NCBI GenBank assembly: GCA_038318085.1
Contig: JBBQBV010000083.1
Span: forward strand, 1 to 15,502
DNA length: 15,502 nt
Direction of reading: 5' to 3'
Source: DATLGB01 sp038318085
Lineage (GTDB): Bacteria > Actinomycetota > Thermoleophilia > Solirubrobacterales > Solirubrobacteraceae
Within the stretch, counting starts at the first letter, position 1. Each line of letters begins with the position of its first letter. Of this stretch, positions 1 through 6,647 are shown in pieces. The notes under the pieces were generated by a model. The model worked only from the letters and a program-made list of their open reading frames with translations, made no database searches and was not told the DNA's origin. A program made the translations under genes and the position numbers.

Positions 1-90
1 GTGTTGAACATCGTGTTGGTCCACCTGCTCGGGATGATCGGGACCCAGCTGTTCTGGGGCGCGAACCCGCGCGCGCCCATCGGAGGCTGA
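1..90 (+). CDS. C-terminal end of MlaE/YrbE-type ABC permease (partial)
   Basis: Frame 1 is open from the left edge to a TGA at 88-90 and gives 29 residues; the true start lies outside the window. The visible part is one hydrophobic segment (LNIVLVHLLGMIGTQLFWG) followed by a short polar tail, NPRAPIGG. A final membrane helix ending a few residues before the C-terminus is typical of MlaE/YrbE permeases, which move phospholipids or other lipids with an MlaF-type ATPase. The next gene, 13 bases downstream on the same strand, is that kind of ATPase, so the context supports the call. The fragment alone is too short to prove the family. Confidence 0.6.
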   Translation: MLNIVLVHLLGMIGTQLFWGANPRAPIGG

Positions 91-103
91 GAGAGGAAGG
101 CTC

Positions 104-1186
104 ATGGGGATCTTCGACCGCAACAAGCAGGGCGACGAGACGTCCGGCACGCCGCCGCGGACGCCGAGCCCGCCGACGTGGCTCGAGGAGCAGGAGCAAG
201 CCGAGGCTCCGCTGCGCTCCGAGGAGATGGACGCGTCGGTGACCTCCGAGCCCGAGCCCGCGGGCGGCCCGCCCGACCTCGCCAACTACGACCCCTCCCA
301 GGACGCCTACAACCAGAACAAGATCCCGGGCGCGGCCGCGCGCGAGAAGTACGCGCAGTCGCTGGTGCCCCCGGGCGGAAACCTCGACGACGAGTACCGC
401 TGGCACACGGGGCGCATCCGCGAGACGGGCGCCGAGGACGCGGTGGAGTTCATCGACGTCCACAAGGCGTTCGGGCGCAACAAGATCCTGCGGGGCCTGA
501 ACATGGGCATCCCGGAGAACAAGATCTCGATGATCCTCGGCCCGTCGGGCACGGGCAAGTCGGTGTGCATCAAGCACATGGTCGGCCTGCTGTACCCCGA
601 CGACGGCGACGTGCTGGTGCACGGCGAGTCGATCCCGGACATGGTCGACGACCGCCTCTTCGAGGTGCGCAAGAAGTTCGGCGTCCTGTTTCAGGACGGC
701 GCGCTGTTCGGCTCGATGAACCTCTTCGACAACGTCTGCTTCCCCCTGCGCCAGCACACCGACAGGGGCGAGGACGAGATCGAGGACATCGTCATGCGGC
801 GCCTGCGCGAGGTGGGCCTGGAGTCCGCGACCGACAAGATGCCCAACGAGCTCTCCGGCGGCATGCGCAAGCGGGCGGGGTTCGCGCGCGCGCTCGTGCT
901 CGACCCCGACATCGTGCTCTTCGACGAGCCCGACTCAGGCCTGGACCCGGTCCGCACCGCCCTGCTGTGCGAGCTCATCCAGGAGGTCCACGAGGAAAAC
1001 GGCGGCGCCTACGTCGTGATCACGCACGACATCATGTCCGCCAAGCGCGTGGCCGAGCACATCAGCGTGCTGTGGAAGGGCCGGATCGTGGAGTCCGGGC
1101 CCGCCGAGGAGCTGTTCAACTCCGACAACATGTTCGTGCGCCAGTTCCTCAGTGGCGCGTCGCGGGGACCGCTCGGGATGGAGTGA
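104..1186 (+). CDS. MlaF-type ABC transporter ATPase (lipid/Mce transport)
   Basis: This 360-residue protein is the ATP-hydrolysing subunit of an Mla/Mce-type lipid importer or exporter acting at the inner face of the membrane. A complete ABC cassette is visible from about residue 112: Walker A GPSGTGKS (146-153), Q-loop Gln197, signature LSGGM (250-254), Walker B IVLFDEP (270-276) with catalytic Glu275, and H-loop His308. The pattern LSGGMRKRAGFARAL with DEPDSGLDP is characteristic of MlaF/Mkl-like ATPases. About 110 residues precede the cassette and are acidic and Pro-rich, probably disordered; Escherichia coli MlaF has no such extension. The start is set by GAGGAAGG at 93-100, three bases before the ATG. 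It probably forms an operon with the permease upstream. Its stop codon and that of the converging DUF4279 gene are only four bases apart. Confidence 0.92.
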   Translation: MGIFDRNKQGDETSGTPPRTPSPPTWLEEQEQAEAPLRSEEMDASVTSEPEPAGGPPDLANYDPSQDAYNQNKIPGAAAREKYAQSLVPPGGNLDDEYRWHTGRIRETGAEDAVEFIDVHKAFGRNKILRGLNMGIPENKISMILGPSGTGKSVCIKHMVGLLYPDDGDVLVHGESIPDMVDDRLFEVRKKFGVLFQDGALFGSMNLFDNVCFPLRQHTDRGEDEIEDIVMRRLREVGLESATDKMPNELSGGMRKRAGFARALVLDPDIVLFDEPDSGLDPVRTALLCELIQEVHEENGGAYVVITHDIMSAKRVAEHISVLWKGRIVESGPAEELFNSDNMFVRQFLSGASRGPLGME

Positions 1187-1190
1187 GGGC

Positions 1191-1961
1191 TCAGACGGCG
1201 CGGAGCTCGATGTGGAGGTCCACATCGTGCGCGGCGAGCGAAGCGAGGCTTTCGCGGCTCAACACCATTCCGCCTTGGCCATCCGCTGACGAGTGCGTGA
1301 TAAGCAGTGCGGAACCGAAGGTCTGGGTTTCGGGGACGAGTCGCAACAGATCGGCGATGTGCTCGTCCGTCCCGGCCGCCTCCTTGACCCCGCTCAGGAG
1401 GCGAACCTCGGCTCGGGGAGGGGCCACCGCCGGGACCGCGGTCAGCCGCAGGCTGACGCCCTGCTCCGCCGGCTCGGCGGCGAACTGCTCGAACCGCAGG
1501 ATCAGGTAGTGGCGCGTCTGCGACCAGGACTCGTCTGGGCCGCCCGTGCGCGTGGGAGGATAGAAGTCGACGAGCAGGTCTGCGGAGCACTCCGCGAGCC
1601 GACGCAGCACCGCCGCCGATGCGCTGAACCCGCTCGCGTCTCCGGCGCCCGTGAGGCTGGTGAGGACCGTGAGTCGTATGGCATCCGTGTCCTTGCCTGC
1701 GAGGATCGCGACAACGCGGGCGAGGTGCTCCGTCAATTGATCTCCCTCGCTGATGCCGATCTCCCACGCCCATTGGTCCTCGTTGCGGCGGGGACCATCG
1801 GGATGATGGACGGAGACTGGGTCGCCACGATGCCCGACTCGCGTCGGCTCATGTCCGAGCAGTTCGGTGATGCCCTCGGCTGACAGCTCGCTGCTTCGCA
1901 CGACCAGAGAGGTGCGCACGGTGCTGGTGGTCACGCCAAGCGGAGAAGTCGTATCGAGCAT
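1191..1961 (-). CDS. DUF4279-domain protein, apparently an internal duplication
   Basis: A 256-residue protein of unknown function, predicted to be soluble with no signal peptide or membrane segment. Residues about 14-135 resemble DUF4279: an N-terminal strand, a helix with ITELLGHEPTRVGHRGD (31-47), a DQWAWEI strand (62-68), and the tail GFSASAAVLRRLAECSADLL (111-130) running into a hydrophobic strand. The second half, about 150-254, appears to repeat the later part of the domain: HIADLLRLV at 201-209 and a tail with GGMVLSRESLASLAAHDVDL (230-249) followed by HIEL. The second copy lacks the LLGHEPT element. Its ATG directly follows the TAG of the 88-residue gene with no intervening base, so the two are almost certainly translationally coupled. 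The domain assignment is by eye; DUF4279 has no established function, so I give none. Confidence 0.7.
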   Translation of the reverse strand: MLDTTSPLGVTTSTVRTSLVVRSSELSAEGITELLGHEPTRVGHRGDPVSVHHPDGPRRNEDQWAWEIGISEGDQLTEHLARVVAILAGKDTDAIRLTVLTSLTGAGDASGFSASAAVLRRLAECSADLLVDFYPPTRTGGPDESWSQTRHYLILRFEQFAAEPAEQGVSLRLTAVPAVAPPRAEVRLLSGVKEAAGTDEHIADLLRLVPETQTFGSALLITHSSADGQGGMVLSRESLASLAAHDVDLHIELRAV

Positions 1962-2228
1962 CTATTCCAGATGATCGTAGATGTTGCCGACGGGATCCCC
2001 GAGGCCTCCGCCGGGCACCTCGGGGAACGCCCAGCCACTGACAGGATCCACAGACAAGTCCGGATTCCGCCGAGCACCCTTCCCCGCCCAGCGCGGAAGC
2101 TCCTCTTTGAGCGGATGGAAGGCACTGAGGATCTCCTCGGCAGTGCGTCCCATCTGGTGGGCGATTCGATGCTCGTTTTTCAGGGCCCGCCGCTTCTCCG
2201 CCGCCCATTCGTCTTCCTCATCGCTCAT
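1962..2228 (-). CDS. Small hypothetical protein (88 aa), coupled to DUF4279 gene
   Basis: An 88-residue polar protein whose function I do not recognise. The N-terminal half (residues 1-45) is charged and helical in character (EDEWAAEKRRALKNEHRIAH). The C-terminal half is rich in Gly, Pro and Asp, with NPDLSVDPVSGWAFPEVPGG (55-74) followed by GLGDPVGNIYDHLE. That tail faintly recalls the C-terminal ends of some polymorphic secreted toxins, but there is no secretion signal or delivery domain, so I do not call it a toxin. The reading frame is supported by its exact abutment (TAG then ATG) with the DUF4279 gene. It lies 51 bases downstream of the Fic gene on the same strand and may belong to the same transcript. 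No good Shine-Dalgarno is visible before the ATG, so the start is uncertain. Confidence 0.55.
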   Translation of the reverse strand: MSDEEDEWAAEKRRALKNEHRIAHQMGRTAEEILSAFHPLKEELPRWAGKGARRNPDLSVDPVSGWAFPEVPGGGLGDPVGNIYDHLE

Positions 2229-2279
2229 GAGATGCGGGATTCATAGCGGCAAGATCCTGCGAGGCCGGACCTCGTAACC

Positions 2280-2921
2280 CTACGGCAGCCCGCTGAGACA
2301 GTCGCGGAGCATCTGATCAAAGACAGCCAAGGTCACGCCGTGGGCTCCGCTCATCGAGGCCAGCGCCGCGGCTCCATAGGGGTTGCCGGGCCGTGGCTTG
2401 ACCGTCACGAACGGAGGCAGCCCGTAGCGAAGCGCCGCCCAGTTGGCCCACAGGCGTGCCGTTCGTTCGTTGCCGTTGGCAAACGGGTGGATGCGGACCC
2501 ACTCACCATGCAGGAAGGCACACAAGGTCAGAACACCGTGCAGCTCGCGGGGCGCCATCGCGGCCGGGTCCTGCGCGACTGGCACCTCAGCGTCGAGGGT
2601 TGCGACGGCTCCCTGCGCCGCCACTTCGAAGTGCGCCAGAGCCGAGGCAACGTGGACCGAGGCGACTGCGGGCAGGTTGCCGACCTGCACCTCGTACCCG
2701 ATGAGCTCCGGGAAGTCGGGATCGGAGTCGCGAACCTCGCCGGCGTAATAGTCAAACGGCCGAGGAAGGCCGACGTACAGGTCCCGGTGCCACTGCTGCG
2801 CCTCAGCGATCGTCGGTGGTAGGCGAGCGGCTGCTTTCGAGGCGATGCCCAAGAGGACACGCGCGGCGTTCTGCTTGACCGCTGCCTCGGAGCCCGGAGG
2901 GTCCTCCCAGGGCGCTGGCAT
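2280..2921 (-). CDS. Fic/DOC-family protein with variant catalytic motif
   Basis: A 213-residue Fic-domain protein. Family members transfer AMP or related nucleotide moieties to Ser/Thr/Tyr hydroxyls of target proteins and often act as toxins. The Fic core is clear: a likely flap at YAGEVRD (59-65) and the signature HPFANGNERTAR (145-156), followed by LWANWAALRYGLPPF. His145, Asn151, Arg153 and Arg156 are kept. The usual HPFx(D/E)GNGR motif is altered at two places: Asn149 replaces the acidic Mg-binding residue, a change known in other Fic subfamilies such as mobile mystery protein B, and Glu152 replaces the second Gly of GNG. The codon is GAA, one transition from GGA. I see no N-terminal inhibitory (S/T)xxxE(G/N) motif. 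It follows the RHH gene by 11 bases, as expected for a toxin after its antitoxin. Activity with the Glu substitution is uncertain. Confidence 0.88.
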   Translation of the reverse strand: MPAPWEDPPGSEAAVKQNAARVLLGIASKAAARLPPTIAEAQQWHRDLYVGLPRPFDYYAGEVRDSDPDFPELIGYEVQVGNLPAVASVHVASALAHFEVAAQGAVATLDAEVPVAQDPAAMAPRELHGVLTLCAFLHGEWVRIHPFANGNERTARLWANWAALRYGLPPFVTVKPRPGNPYGAAALASMSGAHGVTLAVFDQMLRDCLSGLP

Positions 2922-2932
2922 CTCGGATCAGA

Positions 2933-3268
2933 TCAGGCGAAGGCCTTCGCGATGCCGAATGCATCCGCCATGCGGGGTGTCTCCATCATGCGAGTCTGGA
3001 CCGGATCCGCCTCGTGGCCCTCCGCGTACGCGAAGTCGGCGATGGCCTTGTCCAAGTGCTCTTCCCGGTGATATCTCCGCAGCAGTTCGAGCGTACCGGT
3101 GAGATCGCTCTCCAGCAGCAGCGCAGCCGCTTGCAGCTCGCGCTCCAACATCTCCTCAGCAAGCTGATTCTTCGATACGCCGAGGCGCTCGGCCAGCACG
3201 CTGAGGATCTCGTGGTTCTTCTGGTTGCGAAAGCGAAGGGTGAACTTGGGAACGGCTGCGGCGCTCAT
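2933..3268 (-). CDS. RHH-type regulator, probable antitoxin of the Fic gene
   Basis: A 111-residue protein with a ribbon-helix-helix-like N-terminus: strand KFTLRFRN (8-15), then two helices, HEILSVLAERLG (19-30) and SKNQLAEEMLERELQ (32-46). Such domains dimerise and bind operators. The rest (about 50-111) is helical and acidic and could hold the toxin-binding part. The frame is open further upstream, with ATGs at 3343 and 3319. I chose 3268 because the RHH strand then sits near the N-terminus as usual, and because a TATTAT box at 3323-3318 would place the transcript start downstream of the longer alternatives. The Fic gene follows 11 bases downstream. Pairing as antitoxin and toxin, with autoregulation, is inferred from gene order and size, not from a named family match. 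Confidence 0.75.
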   Translation of the reverse strand: MSAAAVPKFTLRFRNQKNHEILSVLAERLGVSKNQLAEEMLERELQAAALLLESDLTGTLELLRRYHREEHLDKAIADFAYAEGHEADPVQTRMMETPRMADAFGIAKAFA

Positions 3269-3317
3269 GCCCGGAATCGTACCACCCTTGATGCCGTCAG
3301 AGATTCGGTTTGCCGTC

Positions 3318-3323
3318 ATAATA
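3318..3323 (-). promoter_or_regulatory. Candidate -10 box for the RHH-Fic operon
   Basis: On the - strand this reads TATTAT, close to the TATAAT consensus, in one of the few AT-rich spots of the window. A transcript starting about seven bases on would have a leader of about 40 bases before the ATG at 3268. No convincing -35 hexamer is visible, so the call rests on the -10 box and position alone. Confidence 0.35.
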
Positions 3324-3346
3324 GGCCCGAATTCACCGGACACACC

Positions 3347-3352
3347 TACCCT
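3347..3352 (+). promoter_or_regulatory. Candidate TACCCT -10 box before the MMPL gene
   Basis: TACCCT fits the actinobacterial TAnnnT pattern and lies 11 bases before the ATG at 3364, where no clear Shine-Dalgarno is seen. The same hexamer followed by CCG precedes the acyltransferase start near 11702. The spacing would give a very short leader. No -35 element is apparent. Confidence 0.35.
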
Positions 3353-3363
3353 CCGCAGGCAAG

Positions 3364-5973
3364 ATGACGCGGAGGCTGGAGTGGATGGTCAGGGCGGCGG
3401 GCCGGCATCCGGTCCGGGTCCTGATGATCGCGGGGCTGGTCGCCGCGCTCGGCGGCCTGCTCGCTCTGCGCCTCGAGCCCAGCGCCGCGACCGACACGCT
3501 CGTCGGGCGCTCGACGGCGACCTTCAGGGCGACCGACCGCCTGCACGAGCGCTTCGGTGACGACGCCGTCGTCATCCTCGTGCGCGGCGACCTCAAGAAC
3601 CTCGTGCTGACCGACAACCTCGGCCGGTTGGTCGGGCTCGAGCAGTGCCTCGGCGGGAAGGCGCCGCCCGGAGGGCAGAAAGGTCCGTGCGCGCAGCTCG
3701 CGCGCACCAAGCCGATCAAGGTCGTCTACGGGCCCGGGACCTTTCTGAGCTCCGCGGCGACGGAGATCGCGACGCAGCTGCAGAGCCAGATCCGGTCCAC
3801 GCAGGCGCAGGCGCGCCAGGCGGCGGCGACGGCCGTCGCGCTGGCCAAGCAGCGCGGGCTCTCCGCCGCTGAGCAGAAGCAGGCCGCCGCGGCCGCGGCG
3901 CAATCGGTCCAGTCGCGCTTTTATGGCCAGCTGCTGCAACTCGCCACGCGCTACGGGCTCTCCGCGAAGGCGGCGAACCCGTCGATCTCGAACCCGGAGT
4001 TCGTCTACTCGCTGGTCTTCGACGCGACGCAGGGCGCCTACGTGCCGAAGTCGCGCTTCGCCTACCTGTTCCCCAACGACCATTCGGCCGTCGTCCAGGT
4101 GCGGCTCAAGGCCGGGCTCGACGACCAGCAGCGCGCCGACGCGATCGAGCTCGTCCGCGCGGCCGTCGCGCTGCCGCAGTTCACGCTCAACGGGGCGAGC
4201 TACACGGTGACCGGTGCGCCCGTCGTCGTCAGCGACGTGACACGCACCATCTCGCGCTCGCTCGTGGGGCTGCTCGTCGGCGGCCTGCTGATGATGGCCT
4301 TCGTGCTGCCGCTGGTCTTCCGCGGGCGCGCGCGCATGCTGCCGCTGGGGGTCGCGCTGGGGGCGGCGGGGACGATCTTCGGGCTGATGTCGCTGTTCGG
4401 CGCGCGGCTGACGCTGGCCTCGATCGCGGTGCTGCCGGTCCTGCTGGGCCTCGGCGTCGACTACGCGATCCAGTACCAGGCGCGCGTGCAGGAGGAGGGA
4501 CTCGAGCGCGCGGTCGTCCGCGCGCTGCCCACGATCGCCACGGCTGGCCTCGCCACGGTGGCCGGCTTCGCGGTGCTGCTGCTCTCGCCGGTCCCGATGG
4601 TGCGGGGCTTCGGGCTGTTGCTGATGGGCGGCGTGGTCTTCGCGTTCTTCTTCGCGCTGTCGGCGGGGACCGCGGCGCTCGTGGCGCTCGGCCGCCGCCG
4701 CCGCGCGCCGGCGGGAGGCGTGGTCGCGTCCTCGGTGCGCGGGGCCGGCGACCTGCTGGCGCTGCTGGCGGGCGCGCTGCAGCGGCCGGGGCGCGCCCTG
4801 AGCCGGGCCGGCGGGCGCGCGGCCGCGGCCGTGACCGGCCTGTCGCTGCGCCGGCCGGTGCTCGTGCTCGCCGCGGGGGCGCTGCTCGCCGTCAGCGGCT
4901 GGGCGGTCGACTCCCGCACGGAGGTCGTCTCGGACATCCGCCAGCTGGTCCCGCGCGACCTGCCGGCCGTGCAGGACATCCTCGCGCTGCAGGACACGAC
5001 GAACATCTCGGGCGAGGTCGACGTCCTGGTCGAGGCCCCAGATCTGACCGATCCGGCCGTCGTCGCCTGGATGCGCGACTACCAGGCGCGGCTGACCAAG
5101 CGCTTTGCGTACTCCGCCAAGAACGGCTGCGGGCGCGCGGAGCTGTGCCCGGCGGTCTCGCTCACCGACCTGTTCCGCACCGCCGGCGCCAGCTCCGACC
5201 AGGCGCGCGTGCGCGGGCTGCTCGACGCCGTCCCGCCCTACTTCTCCCAGGCGGTCATCACGCGCGACCGCCGGACGGCGGTGATGAGCTTCGGGATCAA
5301 GCTGACCTCGCTCGACCGCCAGCAGGCGATCCTCGACGTCATGCGCTCCGAGCTGCACCCGCCGGCCGGCGTCCACGCCGAGCTCGCGGGCCTGACGGTG
5401 CTCGCGGCGGAGGCCAACGCCGCGCTGTCGGCGCCGCTGCGCCGGCTCGGCACGCTGCTCGCCGGGCTGATCCTCGTGGCGCTTGCGCTGCTGCTCGCCT
5501 ACCGCCGCTGGGAGCGCGCGTGGGTGCCGCTCGTGCCGATCGCGCTGGCAACGGGCTGGTCGGCGCTCGTGCTGTGGGTCATCGGCATCCCGCTGAACCC
5601 GATGTCGGCGACGCTCGGCGCGCTCGTGATCGCCATCTCGACGGAGTTCGCGGTGCTGCTCGTCGCGCGCTTTTTCGAGGAGCGCGAGCGCGGCCTCGCG
5701 GTCGGCGAGGCGCTGCGGCGCACCTACGCGACGACCGGCGCGGCGGTGCTCGCCTCCGGCGTGACGGCGATCGCGGGCTTCGCCGTGCTGGCCTTCTCAG
5801 ACGTCCAGATGCTCGCGGACTTCGGGCTCGTCACGGTGATCGACCTGTCCGTGTCGCTGCTCGGCGTGCTGGCGGTGCTGCCGGCCGTGCTGACGCTGGC
5901 CGAGCGGCGGCGGGAGCGCCGCGCGCCGGGGCCGGCGCCGGCGGCGCCGTCGCCCGAGCCCGCGCTGGTATGA
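3364..5973 (+). CDS. MMPL/HAE3-type RND superfamily transporter
   Basis: An 869-residue membrane protein of the RND superfamily (MMPL, HpnN and HAE-3-like), whose members export lipids or other hydrophobic molecules using the proton gradient. The duplicated six-helix layout is visible: helix 1 at about 18-36, helices 2-6 between 299 and 442, helix 7 at about 497-516, and helices 8-12 between 697 and 845, with two large extracytoplasmic domains (about 40-298 and 518-695). Helix 4 carries GVDYAIQ (364-370), with Asp366 a candidate proton-relay residue. The second half has ISTEFAVLL (758-766), with Glu at the matching place, as in HAE-3-like proteins. Residues about 133-185 form an Ala/Gln-rich, probably coiled-coil insertion in the first periplasmic domain. 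The C-terminus is a Pro/Ala-rich tail. The stop overlaps the next ATG (ATGA), so the thioredoxin-like gene is coupled. Substrate unknown; the nearby Mla-type genes suggest lipid. Confidence 0.9.
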   Translation: MTRRLEWMVRAAGRHPVRVLMIAGLVAALGGLLALRLEPSAATDTLVGRSTATFRATDRLHERFGDDAVVILVRGDLKNLVLTDNLGRLVGLEQCLGGKAPPGGQKGPCAQLARTKPIKVVYGPGTFLSSAATEIATQLQSQIRSTQAQARQAAATAVALAKQRGLSAAEQKQAAAAAAQSVQSRFYGQLLQLATRYGLSAKAANPSISNPEFVYSLVFDATQGAYVPKSRFAYLFPNDHSAVVQVRLKAGLDDQQRADAIELVRAAVALPQFTLNGASYTVTGAPVVVSDVTRTISRSLVGLLVGGLLMMAFVLPLVFRGRARMLPLGVALGAAGTIFGLMSLFGARLTLASIAVLPVLLGLGVDYAIQYQARVQEEGLERAVVRALPTIATAGLATVAGFAVLLLSPVPMVRGFGLLLMGGVVFAFFFALSAGTAALVALGRRRRAPAGGVVASSVRGAGDLLALLAGALQRPGRALSRAGGRAAAAVTGLSLRRPVLVLAAGALLAVSGWAVDSRTEVVSDIRQLVPRDLPAVQDILALQDTTNISGEVDVLVEAPDLTDPAVVAWMRDYQARLTKRFAYSAKNGCGRAELCPAVSLTDLFRTAGASSDQARVRGLLDAVPPYFSQAVITRDRRTAVMSFGIKLTSLDRQQAILDVMRSELHPPAGVHAELAGLTVLAAEANAALSAPLRRLGTLLAGLILVALALLLAYRRWERAWVPLVPIALATGWSALVLWVIGIPLNPMSATLGALVIAISTEFAVLLVARFFEERERGLAVGEALRRTYATTGAAVLASGVTAIAGFAVLAFSDVQMLADFGLVTVIDLSVSLLGVLAVLPAVLTLAERRRERRAPGPAPAAPSPEPALV

Positions 5974-6647
5974 GCGGCCCGTTCCGTCCGCGCGGGGAGC
6001 CGCCTGAGGCCGGGCCCGCGCCGCCCAAGCCGCCGAGCGGGGTAGCGCCCCAGGCGACCTGGATCCTCGGCGTGGTCGTCATCTGCGTGCTCGCCTACGT
6101 GACCGTCAACACCCTGCGCACCGAGAGCCGCGGCTCGCGCGGCGTGAGGGTCGGCGCGAGGATCCCGCCCTTCGCGGCGCCGCTGGCGCTCTCCAACGTC
6201 CGCTGCGGCGGCGACGAGTGCGACGCCAACGTGCTCGTCAAGGCGCGCAACGGCGTGCCGAAGGCCTGCGACGCGCGCGGCCCGAACATCCTCAACTCCT
6301 GCCAGCTCACCCGGCGCGGGCCGCTCGTGCTCGCCTTCCTGGTCGCGCCGTCGCAGCAGTGCATCGACCAGGTCGACCTGCTCCAGCGCCTCAAGGCGCG
6401 CTTCTCCGGCGTGCAGTTCGCGGCCATCGCGATCCGTGGCGACCACGGCGACCTCAACCGGATCATCCGGCGCCACCGCTGGACGCTCCCGGTCGGCTAC
6501 GACCACGACGGCGCGATCGCCAACGCCTTCGCGGTCGCCGTCTGCCCGACCGTCACCTTCATCCGCCAAGGCGGCGGCGTGGCCAAGACGACGCTGGGCA
6601 CGGCCAGCGAGGCCGAGATCGTGCGGGACATCAAGGCGCTGCGGTGA
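5970..6647 (+). CDS. Membrane-anchored thioredoxin-fold protein with SxxC motif
   Basis: A 225-residue protein with a Pro-rich cytoplasmic N-terminus (1-28), one membrane anchor (about 31-49) and an extracytoplasmic domain of TlpA/redoxin type. The core runs from about 117: strand GPLVLAFLVA, the active-site region PSQQC (127-131), a helix DLLQRLKARF, strand FAAIAI, and the cis-Pro region VCPTVTFI (191-198). At the place of CxxC the sequence is SQQC, so the nucleophilic first Cys is missing and only Cys131 remains. Cys192, just before the cis-Pro, and four Cys in an insertion at 79-111 could supply other disulfides. The ATG overlaps the MMPL stop, so the two are co-translated; a role in maturation or thiol control of the exporter is inference. 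The longer upstream open frame is a shadow of the MMPL gene and was discarded. Confidence 0.82.
   Translation: MSGPFRPRGEPPEAGPAPPKPPSGVAPQATWILGVVVICVLAYVTVNTLRTESRGSRGVRVGARIPPFAAPLALSNVRCGGDECDANVLVKARNGVPKACDARGPNILNSCQLTRRGPLVLAFLVAPSQQCIDQVDLLQRLKARFSGVQFAAIAIRGDHGDLNRIIRRHRWTLPVGYDHDGAIANAFAVAVCPTVTFIRQGGGVAKTTLGTASEAEIVRDIKALR

Noticed and set aside
1962..2228. 88-residue protein as a polymorphic-toxin C-terminal domain with DUF4279 as immunity
   Set aside because: Only a vague resemblance in the Gly/Asp/Pro-rich tail, and no secretion or delivery domain upstream. Kept as a hypothetical protein.
2933..3268. FAYAEG in the RHH protein tail as the Fic-inhibitory (S/T)xxxE(G/N) motif
   Set aside because: The required Ser/Thr is Phe, and the other near match (TRMMET) lacks the final Gly/Asn. 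The resemblance is too weak to claim an inhibitory helix.
3346..5376. 676-codon open frame on the - strand opposite the MMPL gene
   Set aside because: Its translation is a monotonous Arg/Asp/Gln/His mix with no domain, typical of antisense shadow in GC-rich DNA. The + strand frame has clear RND helices and motifs throughout.
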